DNA of 64,000 nt from Patagioenas fasciata (lineage: Eukaryota > Chordata > Aves > Columbiformes > Columbidae), in contig NC_092560.1 of assembly GCF_037038585.1 (NCBI RefSeq), positions 58,521,049 through 58,585,048 on the forward strand. The letters are read 5' to 3'. How positions within the stretch are numbered: the stretch's first letter is position 1; every line of letters begins with the position of its first letter. The notes under the pieces are model-generated. The model did no database searches and was not told the origin of the DNA. It saw nothing but the letters and a program-made list of their open reading frames with translations. Shown piece after piece: positions 60,160 to 64,000 of this stretch. Both the position numbers and the translations under genes were made by a program.

Positions 60160-60242
60160 GCTGTGTGTGGTGATGAGGCAGTGTATTGTTAGTTAGCTGT
60201 TCTTCATACACCAGCAACTGACTACACTGCCACATCAACACA
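60160..60242 (+). ncRNA. MIR449B: miR-449b-like precursor hairpin
   Basis: Mature-like 5' arm at 60176-60197 starts AGGCAGTGTATTGTTAGTTA, close to mammalian miR-449b. The 3' arm cagcaactgactacactgcc pairs with it (gatgaggcagtgta against tacactgccacatc) around a loop tcttcatacac. The mature 3' end (agttagc) differs slightly from the mammalian agctggc, outside the seed. Confidence 0.88.
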
Positions 60243-60249
60243 TCACTGT

Positions 60250-62955
60250 TGAGACAAGAGTATAGACACTGTTATTATAAATACCTCCTTAGCTGCTATG
60301 GGCCAAGCGTGTGCCCAGCTCCTGCCCAGCTCCCCTGACTGAAAGGAGCTGTGCTAGGTTATGCAAACGGAGTGAATGTAGGGTATAAAAGTAAGTGTAA
60401 CTGTATTTGATACACTTAGATAGCTAATCCAACTGGTTTCTAAAGAATTTATTAAATTATTTAAGTACTAAGTAGGAGTTTCAGGTTTGGGCCCTATGTG
60501 AATGTGTTTCTTTTACATCGCAAGTGTTTGCTGGGGCACTGAAGTGTGAGCTCAACAAATAAGTGCTTTCTGATAATACTTAAATTAACTGGGACATGTC
60601 CAACCGGTGACTGAAATGGATTTAGAATATTTGCATTCCCAGGCAATTTTTTTGGAAGAGGAGCTGGCAAATCATATGTGTTCGAGACAATTATGATAAA
60701 TCAGACCTGATGACTGAGGGGAGCATGAGATAGGAGTGAAGGAAATGTTAGGAAGAAAGATGTAACAGGTTATGCTCAAATGGTGTTGAAGACAGACTGA
60801 ACTGTTAACCTTCTTCAGAGAGCAGTTTTATCTTAAACTGGTAGGATTATTTAAGAATCCAGTAAAGAGGTTTAAATCTGTTTATAGCATTTGTAGTTTA
60901 GGACTTTTTTATATGCTCCATGAACTGTAAGTGGATAATTATACAAATATGTATTCATATTACTTTGTTGGCTTTTGATTGTAGGTAAATGTATGCTTGT
61001 ATAACTGTTTTAACTTTCATTTTATTTATTCACCTTTCCAAATCTGTGTAGATTTGATAGTTAATGAAGCTTTGTTTTTACCCTGTGTTACTGGTAACTT
61101 GGTTTTACGAAATAAATAATTAGTTTGTCAGTGATCTGCCCTGAGTATTACACTGGAAGAGCTATTATGTCTCATGGTGAATAAGTAATACAAGCATACT
61201 GAGTTTTTGGAGGGATGCTAATTGACAGTAAACTTTGAAAACATAATCTCTGTTTTGATTCAGGACTAGATGGTACCGATATTCACATTTCCACATAAGA
61301 TGGCCATAGCAGATTGTGACCAAACAGTGAAAGAAATTCGGTGACTGTTTTCTCAAGCAAAACCTTTTTCTAGGAATCTGAAGTAAAAGTAATTCAGGAA
61401 GGAGTGAGTTAAATAATTGTGTCCACTCATTTGCTAATATTCCATGCTATTTCTAAAGAACAGGAAATTTAACTTTAATGCTGGCAATGAGTTATTTAAG
61501 ATTAGTATATCCTTTGAAAAGCAGAAGATGAGCTTTAATGAGTGAATCACAAGCAAGGTGTGCACACTCTCTTCCCTACTGATCCCTTCCAAACTAGAAA
61601 ATGATACTACACTGTTGACCTTTCATAGGGTGCTTAAAGAACTTAAGTGGAATTTCTGATGTGCTGAATAACTGTCAGGCACTATCAGGACTAAACCAGA
61701 TTTTTTTCAGGAGTGCCATGAACAGCACCAAACATTTCTTTATATCCACCTCTTTTTTTATTCAGTGATATGAAACACAGGTAGCTATAGCAGTGCACAT
61801 GAGTGGAAATGCATGTTTTAGTCATACATTTTCAAGTAAAAGTATCATCAACCATTTATGGGAAAAACATTGCATCCTGCCCCTTAGTTCCATGGGATCT
61901 AGACTGCTCCCAGTGAGGGGAGAAGATCCATATCTGAATTATCTTTTTTGCTGTTTTGATGGATTTGGCTAATGGCAAACAGCTCAGAGATTGGTCTAGA
62001 ATCTCAGCAGTAGGCACATTTGAACTAACGAGATCCTTATGTAGACCTTAACTGACCTCTGAAAGTGGCTGTATTTGTAATGCATAAGGTTTGACTTCCC
62101 TTCCAAAATGATGGTTGTCATTATTGAGGGTGATTTTGTGTGATCCTCCACATCGAGCTTTTCTTTTTAAATATTATTATGTCCTTATCCTTTTGTTTTT
62201 TTTTTTTTTAAATTCTCAATTAATTCAGTAAATGAATAGAAAAAATACTTTTAAAAATTGCATTTGAATTTCTCACCTTTTAAATACAGTTAAGTGGCCA
62301 TCATTCTTGGAAAACATTTTGATGCCCTTCTCTTACTTTCAGTCACTTTTAGTCTTACAGGAGAACAGCACTAATGCTGCCAGTCCTTTCTGATATAGAA
62401 AACTCTTCTGAGACACTGCTTTCCGTTGTTTCTGTTATCTCAGCTCTCCTTTAAGACTTAAACAGCTGGAATGAGGTTCCTTATTCCAATTTACTGTCTT
62501 CCTTTCTAAAACAGACAAATCAAAACACTTGGCAGTTGGAAACAGAACAGCAGGAGCTGAAGTAGAAGTGAGTTTGGAGTTAATGCTGGACTGGTGAGAT
62601 TGCAAGATAAGAGGTCACCCTCTTGTTCTACCTCTGCTTGAAGACTGCTGTTTTATTCTAGAGATGTGAAGCAGATGGCTGGGGAGCATTGTCTTAAAAA
62701 GATGTGTGTGACAGTACCAGGCTGTTGACTTTTACTGCCCCCTGAATCCTGCTGTAAGTAACCATGTATATTCACACAGGCCCTTCCTTTGCCTGGGTCA
62801 GAAGGCTGGTAATCCACTAGAGCTCACAGCTGAGGCACTGTGCTGCAGTGCAAATGTATGTACAAGGGCAAAGGTGTTGCAGTAAAGGTGAAATGTAAAA
62901 TGAATCAAAATACAAAGCAGGCAAGGAAATATTTTTGTGCTGCTTCTTTTAATAA
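60250..62955. other. Gap between the miR-449 cluster and GPX8 3' end
   Basis: AT-rich sequence with a T-run at about 62193-62209. No exon, RNA gene or recognisable repeat was found. In the mammalian arrangement this would be a CDC20B intron. Confidence 0.5.
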
Positions 62956-63529
62956 TAAACATCTTTATTTTCTATGTACAGTTTTTTACAACTAAGGTGA
63001 CAGCTTTGCATTTCAGTAATCTTCCTTGAGAAGACATTGCAAAGCTGGTATGTTCAGTTACATTTGTCTCTTAAAAACCTGGCATGATGCCTCTGGGCGC
63101 CATGTCTTTCAGTAAGGGCAGTTATGTGTTACTGGATTATCAAAACCTCTTTGTTATTGGTAGATGGGAAGCAAAACTCTTTGGTGCAAATACTGAGTAA
63201 TTTATCATCCAATCCCCTTCTTAGCTCTTCTCCTGGTGACAATTGTAATTAGCTATTGTCAGCATTTAAAGAAACATTCAGAAACTTTATGCAAATTGAA
63301 GGTCCATTCATGCAAAGTACTGAGTGCCTTGCCATGTTCAGTAACCTCAGCAGTTCTCAAGGCTGTTGCAGGAGCCAATCCAACATTAACTGACATACTG
63401 TGGTTGAAAAGACTAACACTAAAGAGAAGTAAATTCACCTGATGGTTTAGCTTCTAGCAGCATTTCCCAGGAATGTAGTGAAGTTGTGCACCCATGCTGT
63501 TAAATGAATTCACAGTGGGAATCGCTTTT
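62956..63529 (-). other. GPX8: GPX8 3' UTR with polyadenylation signal
   Basis: Minus-strand sequence after the GPX8 stop codon. TTTATT at 62964-62969 is AATAAA on the minus strand, giving a 3' UTR of roughly 570 nt. No SECIS element is expected, because GPX8 uses cysteine rather than selenocysteine. Confidence 0.75.
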
Positions 63530-63693
63530 TTAGAGGTCTTCTCTTTTTTTCATGATAATCTGTCTGATTAATGATGCTACTTCTGGCTTGATACTTTCTA
63601 TGGGCTCTTCTGGTCTCCAGAATTTCACAACTTTACCCTCAGGGTTGACAAGGTACTTCCAGAAATTCCATCGAGGCTCTTTCTTTGATGAAT
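63530..63693 (-). CDS. GPX8: GPX8, glutathione peroxidase 8, last coding exon
   Basis: GPX8 is a type II ER-membrane peroxidase of the oxidative folding pathway (works with PDI and ERO1). Only the terminal exon is in the window: (D)[20 protein letters not shown], then [20 protein letters not shown] and [13 protein letters not shown] with TAA at 63530-63532. The exon starts at 63693 after a tcttacag acceptor, entering with the last two bases of a codon. RWNFWKYLV holds the conserved W and N of the peroxidase catalytic tetrad. The KREDL end corresponds to the KDEL-like retention tail (KKEDL in human). The upstream exons with the catalytic cysteine lie beyond the right edge; 63694-64000 is intron. 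Confidence 0.96.
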
Positions 63694-64000
63694 CTGTAAG
63701 AATTCCATCAGATCATTTTAGTGACTTAGACTTGTAATTGTTTCATTACCCTGCAGTGATTCTTCAGCTATTTGTGTTGAAGTAATCCCACCTTGTTCTT
63801 TCCTAGTAGTCTGGGAATGGATTTACTGGTCGGTGTTAATGATCTGAAAAGTGGGAAGTGAATAATGCTCTTCCTTTCTTGTGAAACTTTTTAAGCATTC
63901 CTAATTTTACTACACTCTGCTTCCTAGGCAGGAGGATATGAAGGCTACATAATCATTTGGGGAATCCCCAGTTTTATCTTGGTTTAGAGGAAGTGAAATG
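63694..64000 (-). other. GPX8: GPX8 intron (partial)
   Basis: Intronic sequence upstream of the GPX8 last exon, running off the window. No further exon or repeat seen. Confidence 0.7.

Noticed and set aside
1-64000. tRNA, rRNA, CRISPR, snoRNA and LTR-element search by eye
   Set aside because: No cloverleaf, ribosomal, array, clear C/D- or H/ACA-box snoRNA or paired-LTR structure was recognised; short or diverged cases could be missed without software.

Overview
This is nuclear DNA from a vertebrate, almost certainly a bird. Genes are split by GT-AG introns, CR1 LINEs are the main repeat, and CpG islands sit on the promoters. The gene order is the inverted equivalent of human 5q11.2: MTREX, DHX29, CCNO, MCIDAS, the CDC20B 5' end with the miR-449 cluster, then GPX8. 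I assembled the exons by hand from splice sites, reading-frame phase and remembered family sequences; no alignment was run.

Layout. 55-5952 (-) holds the first six coding exons of MTREX (SKIV2L2), which runs off the left edge. A CpG-rich head-to-head promoter (about 5780-6560) separates it from DHX29 (+, 6339-30413), which is complete in 27 coding exons (1365 codons) and has one GC-AG intron and a possible extra 18-nt microexon. 30414-33380 is the DHX29 3' flank and CCNO upstream region. CCNO (+, 33381-34544) has three exons. MCIDAS (+, 36084-40040) has six exons and 384 codons, and its intron 2 carries a CR1 LINE copy with a long open reverse-transcriptase frame. 40041-56330 is mostly intergenic, with simple repeats and a faint serine-dehydratase-like relic. 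A CpG island at about 56330-57150 is followed by four miR-449-type hairpins (58.06-60.25 kb). At the right edge GPX8 (-) shows its 3' UTR and last coding exon.

How the genes work together. CCNO, MCIDAS and miR-449 (carried in CDC20B in mammals) belong to the vertebrate multiciliogenesis programme: multicilin switches it on, cyclin O supports centriole amplification, and miR-449 restrains Notch and cell-cycle targets. DHX29 (48S translation initiation), MTREX (nuclear exosome helicase) and GPX8 (ER peroxidase) are housekeeping neighbours.

Mobile DNA: CR1 copies of several ages (one nested in another), a 193-bp foldback hAT-type MITE with a perfect 8-bp target duplication, and a 207-bp MITE flanked by TA. 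I found no novel system. The points most worth a second look are the four-hairpin miR-449 cluster and its uncertain host transcript, the DHX29 splice oddities, the two MITEs, and an unexplained CpG-containing patch between CCNO and MCIDAS.
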